64,000 nt of DNA. It comes from Thermoprotei archaeon (GTDB lineage Archaea > Thermoproteota > Thermoprotei > Thermoproteales > B15-G16). Under the pieces are notes generated by a model that worked only from the letters and a program-made list of their open reading frames with translations, was not told where the DNA came from and ran no database searches. The DNA lies in NCBI GenBank assembly GCA_003649205.1, contig QMRC01000008.1:1-64000 (forward strand). The letters run 5' to 3'. Below, piece by piece: positions 19,834 to 29,804 of this stretch (position 1 is its first letter; the number at the start of each line of letters is the position of its first letter). The position numbers were made by a program, and so were the translations under genes.

Positions 19834-22800
19834 TCACAAATACCTCACTCTCCTAATTGTTGCTTGTTTCTTCGACAGTGCCACAATTATGCCAATTATG
19901 AGCAGTATAACTACTATGGCTAGTAGCCCTATGAATGCCATTGCTAGTGCAAATCCAGTAGATACCACAGTTACTATGTACCTCTTACTGTCATTTCTCG
20001 GGTCGAGATCTGTCACACCTATACCTACCTCAACTACTCTATCTTGTCTAGCTCTCTCAATTGGTGGGAACTTAATCCATAGATCGTTTGGAGGTACCTT
20101 AGCTGTTACTGTAACTGTGTAGTACTCTGATGTACCTAGCTTGAAGTCTGTCTTGGAAAGTGTTGCATTTATGAACGATACGTAGAGATTTGCTAAGCCG
20201 TGTATCTCATTTGTTCTGACAATAGCCTTAACCGTGATGTAGCTATTAGACGTGACTACTCTTGGAGGAGGCTTAATCACTTTAACAAGCTCGAAGTCTC
20301 TATCTATGTACAGTGTATAATTTACAACTTCATTACCAGCAACTAAGTCTAGTGGATTACTTGCATTGACAAACACATAGAGGTACGGAGTCCAAGGCAC
20401 CTTAATCGTGTAGTTCAACCAGTAGATACCTCTCTTCGTTATGTTTAGATCAAGCATCTTCTTGAATATACCGATCTTCCTCGGCTTAGGAGCAATACCG
20501 TACTTGCTAACCACAATGTCTATCTTGGTTAGGGTTTCTAGCACTCTCGTAGGTGATACAATACCTACACATACCTTTATTGCGTCTTCTGGTAGTATAG
20601 CTCCCTTAACTCTCTGTGATACTGGTTCAATAACTACGAAAACTCTAATGTCTACGAATCCCCTAATCTTCTCAACTTCACTCCACAGCTCATTATTTCT
20701 AGGATCTGTATCGTTCATGTACTTAACTATCTTGACGTGTGCTCTAACGTAGCCTCCCTCCGTCATGTTTATGCTGAACCACTTCCAGATTGGGTTCATA
20801 CCTCTCCACAAGTATATTGTCTCTGTTATGTTTCCTAGTAGGTTGAGTGGTTTGCCCTCTGCAGTGCAGTTCCACAGCTCTAGTACGTACGTTATGTTCT
20901 GTGGTGTATTTGTCCAGAAGAGTACTGTAACTAGGTGACTGATGTTGCCGAAGTAGTAGCCTAGACCCATGTGTCTCCAGATGTGGCACTCTAGAACAGC
21001 TACCTCTGGTGTGTAGAGTGGCGAGTTCTTAGGTACTACAAATACTAACCAGTAGCACTTATCCATGTGTAGTGTCCTAGTCCAGTTATACTCTCCAGCC
21101 TGTACAAATACTTTGACTGTACTGCAGTTCCTAATGTAGAAGTATGCAAAGCCTGTTCCATTTGTCCTAGTTACAGTTGATACACCTCTTGTTAGGTCAG
21201 TAACGTTAACTAGTGCTCCTTCGTAGGGTGCTGTATCGTTGTATATTACCTGTACTGCTAGTACCCACATGTATGTACAGTTTGCGAAGTGTATTGGGTA
21301 TGGCGGGTGTGTCCAGTTGCTTCCTGCTGGAGGAGGTACAAACGTTATTGACTGATTGGCAACTACCTTGGGAACTAGATATATTCTCAAGGTCATTGTC
21401 TTGTTGAAGAGGTATATCTGCCAATCAGTTACATTGTAGAATCCTTGCTTGTACACAGATACATTGTACCAGTAACCACTCCACAGACCAAATGTAGCTA
21501 CACCACTTGCATCAGTATAGTTCGATACCTTGTATCCTCCACGAGTCTTCTCAACTATTACGAGAGCACTTGGTACTGGTGAGTAATTCAGTGCATTCAC
21601 TACTTGTACGATTAACTTTGCTGGCATTACGTAGCTGTACCAAGGTAGATAGAACTCAAGCCAAATACACCTATCTAGGTATACAGTCCTATTCTCATCA
21701 AAGACCTGTGTCGTATTGTGTGGATTAACTGCATGTACATTGACTACATATGTTCTATTTGCTTGCAACCAGAATACTACGAATCCAGTACCGTTAGTAA
21801 TTCCTTGTCTAATCAATGTATTGTCGTGATAGACCTTTACCTCAGCTCCGTGAAATGGCTTACCATCCTTCCACACAACCTGTATAGCCAATGCGTAGAG
21901 TACAGTACCGTTCGGTAGCACTATGGTTGGATATGTTGCATTGCTCCCTTCTGGAGGAGGTTGTACAGTTACGTTCTCAGGTACTAGGTATACGTAGAGC
22001 CAATCAACTGTCTCATTCATGAATATAGCACCGTAGCCTGTTCTGTAACCACTCTTACTAGCCTCAACATACCAAGTCCTCATGGTCACTACCTGTATTG
22101 GAGGTGTCCAACCAGTTTCATTTGTTGTGAACGTCCTTAAGTCAGCCCTATCAGGTCTAGACCACACCTTAACGGTAGCACCTTCAATACCTGTATTAGT
22201 CACAGCATCAACTACTCTCACGTAGAGAGTAGCATTCTCACCTACTGGAGGTACTACTGTGAGTAGGAGCGGGAAGGACTTCTTATCGTAGTCATCAGAC
22301 TTCAAGTAGTTACCGACAGAAGCATCAACTACCCAAGCTTCACACAGTAACTCTACAGGTCTCTGAACTACTTGATACATCTGCTGTGCCTCAGCTATGT
22401 AGTTACCCATGTCAACTATCACAAAGGTGCTATTCACGACATGTACCTTCGTTATGTTACTCCACGACTTCACATCAATCCAATCCATCTTCGTCTCATT
22501 GAAGTACCTCAAGCTAACTCTCCACTCCACAGTGACATCCTGCTCTACATTACTGTAGACGTATATGCTGAAGTGTCTTGGAGCTGTTGCAGTAACTGAG
22601 GTACCATTGAAGTATATCTTCAACCCAGCATTGGGAGGTAGTACTGTGTAGATGATGAATGTGTAGTTCTTACAGTACTGTAGAGTACCGCCGTTAACTG
22701 GATCGAGCCACTTAGTCCTAGTTCTGGATATATAGACATAGTATGCGGTTTCATTTATTGTGTAACTACCATTGAATTCAAACATGTTACCATATCTTCT

Positions 22801-25749
22801 CCACAACTCGTAACCTAGTATGTCCTTGAATAACTTCTCATAACCTTCAGCAATGTAGACGAGATGTCTAAATGTACCTTCTTCAAAGCTGTACACTCTC
22901 TCTATCCATATAGCTGGCTTCTCTACGTCTAAGATCTTTACACTTCTTATTCTCATTACAGTATTCTTAAGTGGGAAGTGGAGAGAGCATCTATATCCAT
23001 AGTCGAATTCCTTGAGTGGTACCTTGATGACAGTATCTGCCTCCAGCATTATATCTGCTAGGAAACCAGTCATGTTGCCAAATGATATTTCAACATCTTT
23101 TAGAAATGGTAAATCAACATCGTAGACAACACCTGTACTTGTTGCTCTACCAACTACAGTTACTTCATAAGGTATGTTCACTTGCTCAATGACTCCACTA
23201 ATCTTAATACGTGGAATTATATTAAGTATCTTTACTGGATCCTTAATTACTTGCTTTTTCATGGTACCTACAGCGTCAATGCTAACGACATTTATTTGTA
23301 GTCCTGTCTTGAATGGTACGCCTCCTCCAAACCACTGTAGTAACGTTATCTTTCCTTGAACTATGTGTAGTACAGTTATGTAGACTGAAGTTATCTTCAA
23401 TCTCTCAGCAGGTATACCACGCTCAGCTACTAGATACTCCATTACATCCGTCACTATGTTGTATGGAGGTAGTTTACCAGTTTTCAGAACCTTATAGTAT
23501 TCAGTCCATGTCTTACACTTTGGAGGGTAGTAGTAGATTACGTTCTCGATACCTAGTGTCTTAGCTGTCTCCACAACACACTTCTCAAGCATTTCATAGT
23601 CCTTAAACTCTTCAGGTACGTAGATCCTCACTACGGTGTACTTGTCTCCAGTAGCACTATCAACTATGACAGGTATGTACATGATAAATATGTAGTCCTT
23701 AAGACCAACTCTGTACGGTTCTGGAATGACCTTTAACTCTGATAACACTAGGTAGGATACATCGAATGTAAATACTGCTCCAAGGATTTTCCAGTAGGCT
23801 ACGGATAGTGTTTTTACGGGTAAGGTCATCATTTGTTCTGCTAGAACCTCTCCAGCCATTCCAAATACAGTAGCTGAGAAGCTTACGAAATGTGTTTTAG
23901 CTAGATTAACAATACCGAGAAGAGCATGGTACGGTATTCCTGTACCAAAGGTGAGCATTACTGCTCCCTTTAGTTCTGAAGTCCAAGGATCGTAGGTTAG
24001 TAGTAATTCACTTACTGCAACTTTAGGAATCACCGTTATGTTGTTGTATAGTGCAACTACTGGTGTTCTCAGAGGTACATTGATTACACATGCATACGAT
24101 GTGAATCCAGTTCCGAAGAAAGGTGTAGTATCGATTCTACCCCATGCAGATAGAAGTAAGGTGTTCTTAGTTGGGTACACATACTTAAACTTCTCAATAG
24201 CACCTCCTTCACTGTGTACAGCAAACCAACCCTTGTGAATCTTCTTAACATCTCCCTCAATATAGTACTTACGTAAGTACTCAGGAATTAAGCTAGTTCT
24301 CACCTCATGAGTGAATAGCTTTGAAATAGTTAACTTGAACCTAGTAAAGTAGTAGTAGTTCAAGGGTAGCTTTATGAGAAGTGAGTGTCCTAAATTGACT
24401 CCAGAGTAGGAAATGTATAGTGTACCCTCAAATGCTACTCTCGGTATCTTTGTCTCTGGCTCTGCTTTGATGAACTCTAGCTTGTAAATCTTATAGTCAG
24501 TATAGAGAACATTGCTTTCCCAATCATAGTATCGGTACAGTGGCTTACCTCCGAGTGAAAACTTTACCATAGTAAGATTTTGTGGATCTACTATACCTAC
24601 CTCACTCTTATTGAATGCTAGAATTAGATTATCATCGTAATCTAGACATGTTGCTAGGTGAAGTCCCCATACACTACCTCCATACGCAGGTTCTGGTGTT
24701 GGATCTACTCTTACACTCAATTCTTTAATGTCTACTGGAGGATAGTAGAGCCATAATGTTCCATTTACATCATCGACAAAAACTATACCTCTCTTACACA
24801 GTGTTACGTAGTTAAGAGGAAGTCCAAGTATGACATCGTTACCTATATCCAGTAGTGCATTTATTTCCTTTGTTGTATATAATTTACCTGTCTCTCTATC
24901 GTACATGAATACTATTGATTTCTTCGTATAGGTTGACGCTATGAACCCTATGACGTGAACACCATCGAAGTAAACTATTTCACACCAACGGAAAGGACTT
25001 GCTGGAAACGGTATATAACTTGGCACTGTCTCATTAACTCCAATCCAAGTTCCTACCTTTACCTTGTCTAATAAAGTACCTGCTGTGTTGTAAATCTTGA
25101 GGTAAACATCGTAGTAGTAAACCTCTACTCCTTTCTGAGTATCAATTTCAGTTTTTATATGTGTAAGGTTTAGAAGTGCTATTTTACCATCTATAATTTG
25201 ACAATAGATATTATATGCTGAACCCTTAGCAATCTCTGGGAGTTTATGCAGAAGAACTAGTGAACCATTGAAAACTGCTATATAGATATTATACTCTCCT
25301 CCAGTACTAGGTGAAATTAGATTTCGTACAAGAAGATGTACAGGAAGAGATGTCTTCTTTTCGATGGCTAATATGGACGATAAAGCTATTCCCTTGTATG
25401 CAATTACTTTATATTCCTTAGTCTTTATATTAATAACATAGAGGTAATCAGCTACATCCTCTCCAAAGATTAGATCTCCTATAGCATAGGCTCCGCTCCA
25501 ACCCGAAATTACTAGGTTGACTTTCTTTTTCTCGATATCGACATGAACTATTCCCTTTCCCTCTGGAAGATTGTATAAGTATTTGGTGTTGTGTATGATA
25601 CCTGCGAACTGAAGATCTCGAGATAGTCCTATTGCTTGAGAGAGAACTGCTATTGGTTTTTTAAACTGTAACTCTAGGCATGATGTTGGTAATATTAGAG
25701 CTATCAGTATAAGGCAGAGTACTGTTAGAATGCTTTTTCCATACTTCAT
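19834..25749 (-). CDS. Giant surface protein with tandem carboxypeptidase-regulatory/Ig-like modules, C-terminal TM, ends RRVRYL
   Basis: 1971 aa; signal peptide; internal repeats around 'PPP.GSN.T.P..........LAIQVV...' and CARDB-like C-terminal region; TM then KKQATIRRVRYL. Confidence 0.85.
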   Translation of the reverse strand: MKYGKSILTVLCLILIALILPTSCLELQFKKPIAVLSQAIGLSRDLQFAGIIHNTKYLYNLPEGKGIVHVDIEKKKVNLVISGWSGAYAIGDLIFGEDVADYLYVINIKTKEYKVIAYKGIALSSILAIEKKTSLPVHLLVRNLISPSTGGEYNIYIAVFNGSLVLLHKLPEIAKGSAYNIYCQIIDGKIALLNLTHIKTEIDTQKGVEVYYYDVYLKIYNTAGTLLDKVKVGTWIGVNETVPSYIPFPASPFRWCEIVYFDGVHVIGFIASTYTKKSIVFMYDRETGKLYTTKEINALLDIGNDVILGLPLNYVTLCKRGIVFVDDVNGTLWLYYPPVDIKELSVRVDPTPEPAYGGSVWGLHLATCLDYDDNLILAFNKSEVGIVDPQNLTMVKFSLGGKPLYRYYDWESNVLYTDYKIYKLEFIKAEPETKIPRVAFEGTLYISYSGVNLGHSLLIKLPLNYYYFTRFKLTISKLFTHEVRTSLIPEYLRKYYIEGDVKKIHKGWFAVHSEGGAIEKFKYVYPTKNTLLLSAWGRIDTTPFFGTGFTSYACVINVPLRTPVVALYNNITVIPKVAVSELLLTYDPWTSELKGAVMLTFGTGIPYHALLGIVNLAKTHFVSFSATVFGMAGEVLAEQMMTLPVKTLSVAYWKILGAVFTFDVSYLVLSELKVIPEPYRVGLKDYIFIMYIPVIVDSATGDKYTVVRIYVPEEFKDYEMLEKCVVETAKTLGIENVIYYYPPKCKTWTEYYKVLKTGKLPPYNIVTDVMEYLVAERGIPAERLKITSVYITVLHIVQGKITLLQWFGGGVPFKTGLQINVVSIDAVGTMKKQVIKDPVKILNIIPRIKISGVIEQVNIPYEVTVVGRATSTGVVYDVDLPFLKDVEISFGNMTGFLADIMLEADTVIKVPLKEFDYGYRCSLHFPLKNTVMRIRSVKILDVEKPAIWIERVYSFEEGTFRHLVYIAEGYEKLFKDILGYELWRRYGNMFEFNGSYTINETAYYVYISRTRTKWLDPVNGGTLQYCKNYTFIIYTVLPPNAGLKIYFNGTSVTATAPRHFSIYVYSNVEQDVTVEWRVSLRYFNETKMDWIDVKSWSNITKVHVVNSTFVIVDMGNYIAEAQQMYQVVQRPVELLCEAWVVDASVGNYLKSDDYDKKSFPLLLTVVPPVGENATLYVRVVDAVTNTGIEGATVKVWSRPDRADLRTFTTNETGWTPPIQVVTMRTWYVEASKSGYRTGYGAIFMNETVDWLYVYLVPENVTVQPPPEGSNATYPTIVLPNGTVLYALAIQVVWKDGKPFHGAEVKVYHDNTLIRQGITNGTGFVVFWLQANRTYVVNVHAVNPHNTTQVFDENRTVYLDRCIWLEFYLPWYSYVMPAKLIVQVVNALNYSPVPSALVIVEKTRGGYKVSNYTDASGVATFGLWSGYWYNVSVYKQGFYNVTDWQIYLFNKTMTLRIYLVPKVVANQSITFVPPPAGSNWTHPPYPIHFANCTYMWVLAVQVIYNDTAPYEGALVNVTDLTRGVSTVTRTNGTGFAYFYIRNCSTVKVFVQAGEYNWTRTLHMDKCYWLVFVVPKNSPLYTPEVAVLECHIWRHMGLGYYFGNISHLVTVLFWTNTPQNITYVLELWNCTAEGKPLNLLGNITETIYLWRGMNPIWKWFSINMTEGGYVRAHVKIVKYMNDTDPRNNELWSEVEKIRGFVDIRVFVVIEPVSQRVKGAILPEDAIKVCVGIVSPTRVLETLTKIDIVVSKYGIAPKPRKIGIFKKMLDLNITKRGIYWLNYTIKVPWTPYLYVFVNASNPLDLVAGNEVVNYTLYIDRDFELVKVIKPPPRVVTSNSYITVKAIVRTNEIHGLANLYVSFINATLSKTDFKLGTSEYYTVTVTAKVPPNDLWIKFPPIERARQDRVVEVGIGVTDLDPRNDSKRYIVTVVSTGFALAMAFIGLLAIVVILLIIGIIVALSKKQATIRRVRYL

Positions 25750-25759
25750 TTCTACACCT

Positions 25760-26164
25760 CTATGGTTTGGGTATTAGTGGCATTTTGACTAGTTTTTCTC
25801 TTAGTTCTCGTGGTAGTAGCTTCTCTAGTTCTTTCTCTACCTCTTCATCGCTTACTAGGTGACCGTACTTCATGAGTAGTATCCTGTAGTCTCCTACGTA
25901 CTTCTCGAACTCACTTGCAAGCTCCATCCACTCCTTGTCCTCAACAGGTGCGAAGATGAATTCATCTGGTAGGTACTCAGCTCTACCGTAGCAAAGTATC
26001 ATCAAACCCCTGTACTTCCTCCCCTTCTCCTCTATGGTAAAGGATATGTTCCCGTACTTCGTCCTTATCATCGGTAACCCGCCAATTGCTAGACACATCT
26101 TAGCAAACTTCACAAGCTCCTTAATCGCTTCTCTAGAATTCTCAATAACCAACCTAATACCCAT
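25760..26164 (-). CDS. Hypothetical protein, C-x3-GG...IRT family
   Basis: FAKMCLAIGGLPMIRTKYG...LMILCYG; aligns with 26274 product. Confidence 0.65.
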   Translation of the reverse strand: MGIRLVIENSREAIKELVKFAKMCLAIGGLPMIRTKYGNISFTIEEKGRKYRGLMILCYGRAEYLPDEFIFAPVEDKEWMELASEFEKYVGDYRILLMKYGHLVSDEEVEKELEKLLPRELREKLVKMPLIPKP

Positions 26165-26273
26165 AGCTGAAACACCTGAGAAATAGAACCTAAACTATAT
26201 TTTATGTGTTTAGAATGAGATTGAAGCTGTAAAAAGAAGGGTTTATGAAGTAGATTATAGAGGTGCCCTAGCT

Positions 26274-26582
26274 TTACCTAATACCTGCCTTGTGTAGTGC
26301 TTCAATTAGGTCAGCTACTCTAATACCCTTCATCTTTATTAATCCTGCTAGTGACTTAGCTAGATCTGGTGTCACTGGAATGTAGACGTTCTTTACCTTT
26401 CCACTAGCTCCCCAACACACTAGCTGAATTACGTTTCTACCAAAGCCCTCAATACCGTACATCGATGTCCTTATCTGTGTTACACCTCCTGCCTCTCTGC
26501 ACGTTCTGTCGAACTCAACAATTCTCCTAGCTACTTCATCTGGGATCTCTACTGTGAAGCCCTTTACTGTGACTCTGACCAT
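26274..26582 (-). CDS. Hypothetical protein, C-x3-GG...IRT family
   Basis: FDRTCREAGGVTQIRTSMYG...IQLVCWG. Confidence 0.65.
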   Translation of the reverse strand: MVRVTVKGFTVEIPDEVARRIVEFDRTCREAGGVTQIRTSMYGIEGFGRNVIQLVCWGASGKVKNVYIPVTPDLAKSLAGLIKMKGIRVADLIEALHKAGIR

Positions 26583-26668
26583 ATTTACTCACCTAGGTGT
26601 ACCTTATGTCTGGATATTTATTAAACTTTCATTCGTGTATACACTGACGTAGTAGTCTATACACGTCA

Positions 26669-27313
26669 CTACACCTTCTCCCTCATCTCGCTGGTAACTG
26701 CTAGGTACATCTTCAGTATCTTGTTTATCGCTTCGTTAAATGATGAGAATACTCCCTTACCCACGAGTATGCTCAGCTTCTCAAATGTATCACTGTCTAA
26801 CCTAACAGGTATGACCTTCTCACCACTGCTGTAGAACATTCTCCTAATCTTCTCATCAAGTCCCTTCGGCTCAATGTACACAACAAAGAGTAACCCTAGT
26901 TCAGGTGCTGATAGACCTAGGAAGTTGTACTTACTACCGTCCTCTGTAGCAAATACACCAACTGCTTGCTTCACTACCTTCTCACTAAATAGCTTGTTCT
27001 CATCTAGGTTGAACTCCTTAATGAGTTCATGCAGTATCTGTGCCTTATAGCTCAGGTAATCACTATAGCTCCAACCAAGTTCCTGAAGCACCTTATCCCT
27101 TACAGGACATCTCTTCTCTGGGCTACAGCAATACGCTAGGGATCCCCAACACAGATCAGCACTATGCTTACTGAATCTCTCCTTAATCTCCTCGTACTGC
27201 TTCGGATCGATACCTAGCTTCTTCAGTGCATAGTCTCTAACTGGGCATGGTTTCTTTATTGAACAGCAGAAAACTACTGATGCTAAGCAACCTCCAGCAC
27301 ATAGATTGGGCAC
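26669..27313 (-). CDS. Tandem Cys-rich (methanogenesis-marker-9-like) domains fused to ribbon-helix-helix-like C-terminus
   Basis: Two copies of C-x-G-x-L/A...CC-x4-x-CPVRD-x2-L-x2-LG....Y; C-terminal VIPVRLDSDTFEKLSILVGKGVFSSFNEAINKILKMYL. Confidence 0.7.
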   Translation of the reverse strand: MPNLCAGGCLASVVFCCSIKKPCPVRDYALKKLGIDPKQYEEIKERFSKHSADLCWGSLAYCCSPEKRCPVRDKVLQELGWSYSDYLSYKAQILHELIKEFNLDENKLFSEKVVKQAVGVFATEDGSKYNFLGLSAPELGLLFVVYIEPKGLDEKIRRMFYSSGEKVIPVRLDSDTFEKLSILVGKGVFSSFNEAINKILKMYLAVTSEMREKV

Positions 27314-27355
27314 ACCAACAAGCTTCTCAGTTAGCTTACGTATGTTTATCTGGCT

Positions 27356-27727
27356 TCACCTCCTTACACGGAGAATTGTCTGGAGTAAAAGTTCAAAATT
27401 TCTAAAGGCTTGTTCCTCAAGTCTAAAGCCCATGACTACAAACTTCATGGTTGACCCATCTGGTCTATACAGCTTGATTAGTACAATTGGTGTAGGTTGT
27501 AGCCTCCTCATTAACCTATCAACACCTTTAAAGGGCTCTGGTGATATCGTTCTCTTCTCTAGGTCAACTACGTAGAACTCACCTAGTTCACTGTACGGAT
27601 CTACGTATCTAGTTATGTAGCGTCTAATGTACGGTACACCTAATCTAGCACATATCCTCCTCAAGTGCTTATCAACACCCTTACACACTGGGCACCTACC
27701 TAGGTACCACAGCTCAACCTCTAGCAC
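27356..27727 (-). CDS. Thioredoxin/glutaredoxin-like protein
   Basis: VELWYLGRCPVCKGVDKHLRRICARLGVPY, cis-Pro-like TPIVLI. Confidence 0.7.
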   Translation of the reverse strand: MLEVELWYLGRCPVCKGVDKHLRRICARLGVPYIRRYITRYVDPYSELGEFYVVDLEKRTISPEPFKGVDRLMRRLQPTPIVLIKLYRPDGSTMKFVVMGFRLEEQAFRNFELLLQTILRVRR

Positions 27728-28136
27728 GTCTACCTCTCTCCTCAGTTATTGCTCTCAGGACAGATACTAGGTGTCTAGCGAATTCAGGAGTTGATACAGC
27801 AAATTCAGAACCCAACATGACGACTCTACTCCTATAGTTCTCAACTCTCTTGAACCTAAATCCCCTAGGTAGCTCCACTGTATTAGGTACTTCAAGAACT
27901 ATACCATATGCGTGGATGCCCCTAAATCCACTCTTTGTCTCGAATAGCGTGTACTCGTCATCTGATAGAGATTCCTCAGCTTCCCTACCTCTCCTCTCCA
28001 TCTCCTCAGCTCTAGCAATGTACCCACGTTCCCTCATTCTCTTCAACCTAGCTAAGATACTGTACTTCCTCTCTAGGTAATCTGCCTCAGCCTTCTTATT
28101 AATTAAGTTCACTAAGGCAGGAATAACAAATGACAT
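27714..28136 (-). CDS. Hypothetical protein
   Basis: 140 aa, operon context. Confidence 0.6.
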   Translation of the reverse strand: MSFVIPALVNLINKKAEADYLERKYSILARLKRMRERGYIARAEEMERRGREAEESLSDDEYTLFETKSGFRGIHAYGIVLEVPNTVELPRGFRFKRVENYRSRVVMLGSEFAVSTPEFARHLVSVLRAITEERGRRARG

Positions 28137-28140
28137 GTCC

Positions 28141-28815
28141 TCACCTCTTCAATCTCAACCTATGTTCTAGAGTTATAGGGTCTGTGTAGTCCTCTGCTAG
28201 CTCATGTGCTTTCAACTCTGCAATTACGTCACTAGCTCTCTCACCAAACATTATGTAGACATCTCTTATCGGTATATCTACTCTATTCAGTAGTATGGCG
28301 TATAGCTTCCTAGCACTTGGAGATAGCTCAGGTACGACAACCTCCTCAGTGTAGAACATACCTTTTGTCGGTATGACAATTCTCTCCTTTGTTACGAAAG
28401 CTGTCGTCACCTTGAGAATCAGATCCCTTATCTTAGCCTCGAACTTTGGAAGGAGGTTAATCAACTTGAACTTGTCTCTATGGTATATAGCAGACCTAAC
28501 CTCTGATAGCAGTGTGTTGTACTCCTTGAAGTCCTCAGTAAGGATCTCGAATATCGTGGATGTCGATTTAACACTGGTCGTTCTACACACGTACATGACA
28601 ATTGTCTCCATGCAGTTAATCACGCTAGTTAGGTAGTCATCAATCCTAATCCAGTCTTGCCCACTCATTAGTGACTTTCTAAGTATCTTCTTTATTGCTG
28701 TGAACCTATTGTTCAACTCATCTCTAAGCCTCATTATCTCCTTGCTAATACCCTCCACAACAACTACTTCCCTACTACGTTCACGTCCTCTCCTCTCCTC
28801 TACGTCCGAACTCAT
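28141..28815 (-). CDS. Helical protein, possibly wHTH at C-terminus
   Basis: 224 aa; SARKLYAILLNRVDIPIRDVYIMFGERASDVIAELKAHELAEDY. Confidence 0.65.
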   Translation of the reverse strand: MSSDVEERRGRERSREVVVVEGISKEIMRLRDELNNRFTAIKKILRKSLMSGQDWIRIDDYLTSVINCMETIVMYVCRTTSVKSTSTIFEILTEDFKEYNTLLSEVRSAIYHRDKFKLINLLPKFEAKIRDLILKVTTAFVTKERIVIPTKGMFYTEEVVVPELSPSARKLYAILLNRVDIPIRDVYIMFGERASDVIAELKAHELAEDYTDPITLEHRLRLKR

Positions 28816-29804
28816 ACATACCTCACCTCTGCAGGTTTTTCAGCTGGTTTCTCAACAGGTTTAGCTAGAGGTTTCATACGTTCCTCAATGGTCTTCAGAG
28901 CCTCTGTGAACTCTATACCCATGTACTTCGTAACTACTTCTCTAAGTGCTCTCACCTGATCAACTAGATCAGATACCAACTTCCTAGTTTCCTGAAGGTT
29001 ATTTATCACTGATGTGATGATATCTTCTAGAGTTACTGTTGACTTCTCGTAGTACTCAATTACCTTCATCTGCCTCTCGATTTCGTGCTGTAGCCTCAGT
29101 ACAGTACCCTCTAGATTGACTAACCTCCTAGAGAGTTCATCTGCTAAGGTCTTGTACTTCTCTGCTTCATACGTCTTAATCGTTAAGTATGTCCTCAGTC
29201 TATTGACTTCGAGATCTAGTGAGTGCACTATCTGTGCATACACCTGTGCTGTTCTAGTCATCTCGTGGAGCTTAGTAGCTAGGTCATAGGTACCTCTGTG
29301 ATCTAGCACACCAGATGGGTCTGCCACTATGAGTGGAAACCTCCCCTCATACACCTCATCTAGGAACAGTATGTTGTCCTTCGGTACGAGAATTCTCTCA
29401 ATGTTCTCGATACCTATCGGGACGACAACTGCACTAGCTCTAAGCTCCTCCATTCTCCTTCTAGCAATGAAGGTACCTATCGTAGGGAGTCCATTGATGA
29501 AGTATGGGTACCACTCAACTACTCTCCTACCCTCAACACTGTACTCAAGCCTAATCCAGTACTCTAGATAGCCAACCTGAATCTCCCAGTACTCCCTACC
29601 ATCTATGAACACTGGCTTATGAGCTACGTAGTGACCTCTAAACGCTGGTTTCTCACCAATGACAATTACTGGTCTTCCTCTCAGTGCCTCAACTACCTCA
29701 AATGCTCTACCGTAGATAGGTGTTGGTCTAGGTACCTCAGCTACATACCTCGTAGGTGTGAGCAACTGTGTTAGTGCATCGTATATCCTATCAGCTAGAC
29801 TCAA
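28812..29804 (-). CDS. Coiled-coil protein ending AEVRYV
   Basis: 330 aa; long heptad-rich C-terminal half, PEKPAEKPAE linker. Confidence 0.7.
   Translation of the reverse strand: MSLADRIYDALTQLLTPTRYVAEVPRPTPIYGRAFEVVEALRGRPVIVIGEKPAFRGHYVAHKPVFIDGREYWEIQVGYLEYWIRLEYSVEGRRVVEWYPYFINGLPTIGTFIARRRMEELRASAVVVPIGIENIERILVPKDNILFLDEVYEGRFPLIVADPSGVLDHRGTYDLATKLHEMTRTAQVYAQIVHSLDLEVNRLRTYLTIKTYEAEKYKTLADELSRRLVNLEGTVLRLQHEIERQMKVIEYYEKSTVTLEDIITSVINNLQETRKLVSDLVDQVRALREVVTKYMGIEFTEALKTIEERMKPLAKPVEKPAEKPAEVRYV

Noticed and set aside
20441-24238. Multiple short ORFs opposite or within the 1971-aa gene
   Set aside because: Overlap a continuous 5.9-kb coding frame; shadow ORFs.
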